A DNA stretch of 33,080 bases from Chlamydomonas sphaeroides (Eukaryota > Chlorophyta > Chlorophyceae > Chlamydomonadales > Chlamydomonadaceae), in NCBI GenBank assembly GCA_001662425.1, contig BDDC01001008.1:1-33080 (forward strand), given 5' to 3'. Under the pieces are notes generated by a model. The model was not told the origin of the DNA, ran no database searches, and saw only the letters and a list, made by a program, of their open reading frames with translations. This document shows positions 32,301-33,080 of the stretch, piece after piece. The position numbers and the translations under genes were made by a program. Numbering within the stretch: the stretch's first letter is position 1; the number at the start of each line of letters is the position of its first letter.

Positions 32301-33043
32301 ATGCAGACCGCGGCGTTGTGGGTCACGGCAACGGCGTCTGCAGCTCCACCTTCGGACCCGCACAGTGCGCTGTGCATCCCGGTAGGCGGGGCCCCCTGCC
32401 GAGCGAACAGCTTCAGACTCGTTGAAGGGCCCCAATCGCACGCCCGCATGACGCGTTCGTTGCGTGCACTCTCATTGGCGCGGCTAGCACGAAGAGCGAA
32501 GACATGGCCTTCGTGAGGTACCATACGATGCAACCGGCGGCGCGCCGTCCGCGGGAGATGCGCCTGTTGCTAGGTGTAGTTCCGTGCGCGTGTCGCCTGC
32601 TTCCGGCGTGCTTCACAAGCAACGGCCTTGAGGGAAGCAGCACCGGGCAGCAAGCGCTTACCGCATCTCTGTGTGGGGTCCCCATGTAAGCAGTGAGCAG
32701 CTGTCAGGCCCCGGGCGTGCTTTGCGTAGCGGAAAGACATCGCGAAGGCCAGAGCGTGCACAAACCGTTTGGTCAAGCAGTGAGTCTTGGCAGTTGCACG
32801 TTGCTCACCTGCTGTGCCGCCCCACGCGCCGCGCTCTCGCAGGCCATTAAAGCCATGAACGGGAAAGACTTCCAGGGCCGCCCGATGAAGGTGGCCATCT
32901 CCACCACGCCGCCGCGCCCGGCCAGGACGGCGCCGGGGGACGCTGAGGGCGCTGCGCCGGCGCGGGAGGCGCCCGCAGCGCCCTCGGCCACGGCCACGGC
33001 CACGCCGCCGGTCACGCCGCCGGCAACGCCCAAGCAGGAGTAG
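32301..33043 (+). pseudogene. Degenerate third RRM gene copy (likely pseudogene or chimera)
   Basis: From ATG 32301 the translation MQTAALWVTATASAAPPSDP parallels MQTSAFCATTTSSTPPAIDP of RRM gene 1, but the RNP2 region is lost (ALCIPVGG for QLWIGNLPF). A remnant of RNP1 (TKSEDMAFV near 32486-32516) is present in another frame: the distance from the MQT start to MAFV is 203 bases here and 192 in gene 1, so there is a net frameshift unless an intron was gained. The 3' exon 32843-33043 is open, almost identical to exon 2 of gene 1, and ends at the same TAG with a four-codon insertion (VTPP). A TGTAA lies at 32685-32689 between the two parts. It is most simply a broken copy whose 3' end was recently replaced or duplicated from gene 1. 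Confidence 0.65.
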
Positions 33044-33080
33044 ATGATGGAGGGTAGCGGGAGTAGCTGGTGTCAGGCGG
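32795..33080 (+). repeat. Segmental duplication, copy B (reaches window end)
   Basis: This block is near-identical to 30466-30739, including intron tail, coding exon and 3' flank. It differs by a 12-base insertion in the coding region and a handful of substitutions. It runs off the window end, so its full length is unknown. Confidence 0.95.

Noticed and set aside
31355..32533. 392-codon minus-strand open frame over the RRM cluster
   Set aside because: It is antisense to RRM gene 2 and the degenerate copy, shows no family motif, and is explained by high GC and codon bias of the + strand genes.
1..33080. CRISPR array, insertion sequence, tRNA or rRNA genes
   Set aside because: No regularly spaced repeat array, no transposase-like reading frame, no terminal inverted repeats and no tRNA-like or rRNA-like stretch was seen on reading both strands. 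A covariance-model search would be the decisive test for small RNA genes.

Overview
The window looks like a GC-rich, intron-dense nuclear segment of a green alga (Chlorophyta, probably Chlorophyceae). The signs are about 49 short spliceosomal introns with donors of the GTGAG/GTGCG/GTGGG type, plastid-directed proteins (an NTT-type ATP/ADP carrier, a plastid transketolase, a YGGT/YlmG protein, an aspartate carbamoyltransferase with a transit-like N-terminus), and TGTAA polyadenylation-type signals after several genes. It is not prokaryotic: there are no operons, CRISPR arrays, phage genes or recognisable insertion sequences. The species cannot be named from this sequence.

Layout on the + strand. 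(1) 1-2247: 3' half of a plastid NTT ATP/ADP antiporter gene (+), cut by the window start, with a duplicated piece of an exon inside one intron. (2) 3857-7731: a ten-exon membrane-anchored GT1/UGT-like glycosyltransferase (+) whose donor-site signature is heavily changed. (3) 8773-13064: a ten-exon plastid transketolase (-), convergent with the UGT. (4) 13387-16360: a YGGT/YlmG-family membrane protein (+), divergent from transketolase across 322 bp; its 5' exons are less certain. (5) 17402-19353: a proline-iminopeptidase-like alpha/beta hydrolase (+). (6) 20868-24124: a seven-exon aspartate carbamoyltransferase (-). (7) 25096-29524: a twelve-exon VPS4/SKD1 AAA ATPase of the ESCRT-III cycle (+), divergent from ATCase. 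(8) 29873-33080: a tandem cluster of small single-RRM proteins: two intact genes and a third, degenerate copy whose 3' end is almost identical to the first gene.

The genes do not form one pathway. Several serve plastid or primary metabolism: nucleotide exchange across the envelope, Calvin cycle/pentose phosphate carbon shuffling, and pyrimidine synthesis. VPS4 and the hydrolase are general cell-biology genes. The joins were worked out by hand from reading phase and family similarity. In the seven genes with firm exon models nearly every junction closes in frame, which supports them strongly.

I did not find a convincing new multi-gene system. The most interesting points are: a phase-compatible duplicate exon in the NTT gene that could act as a mutually exclusive exon; a UGT with its UDP-sugar signature residues replaced; two GC-AG introns with nearly identical donors; and a recent partial duplication or gene conversion in the RRM cluster.
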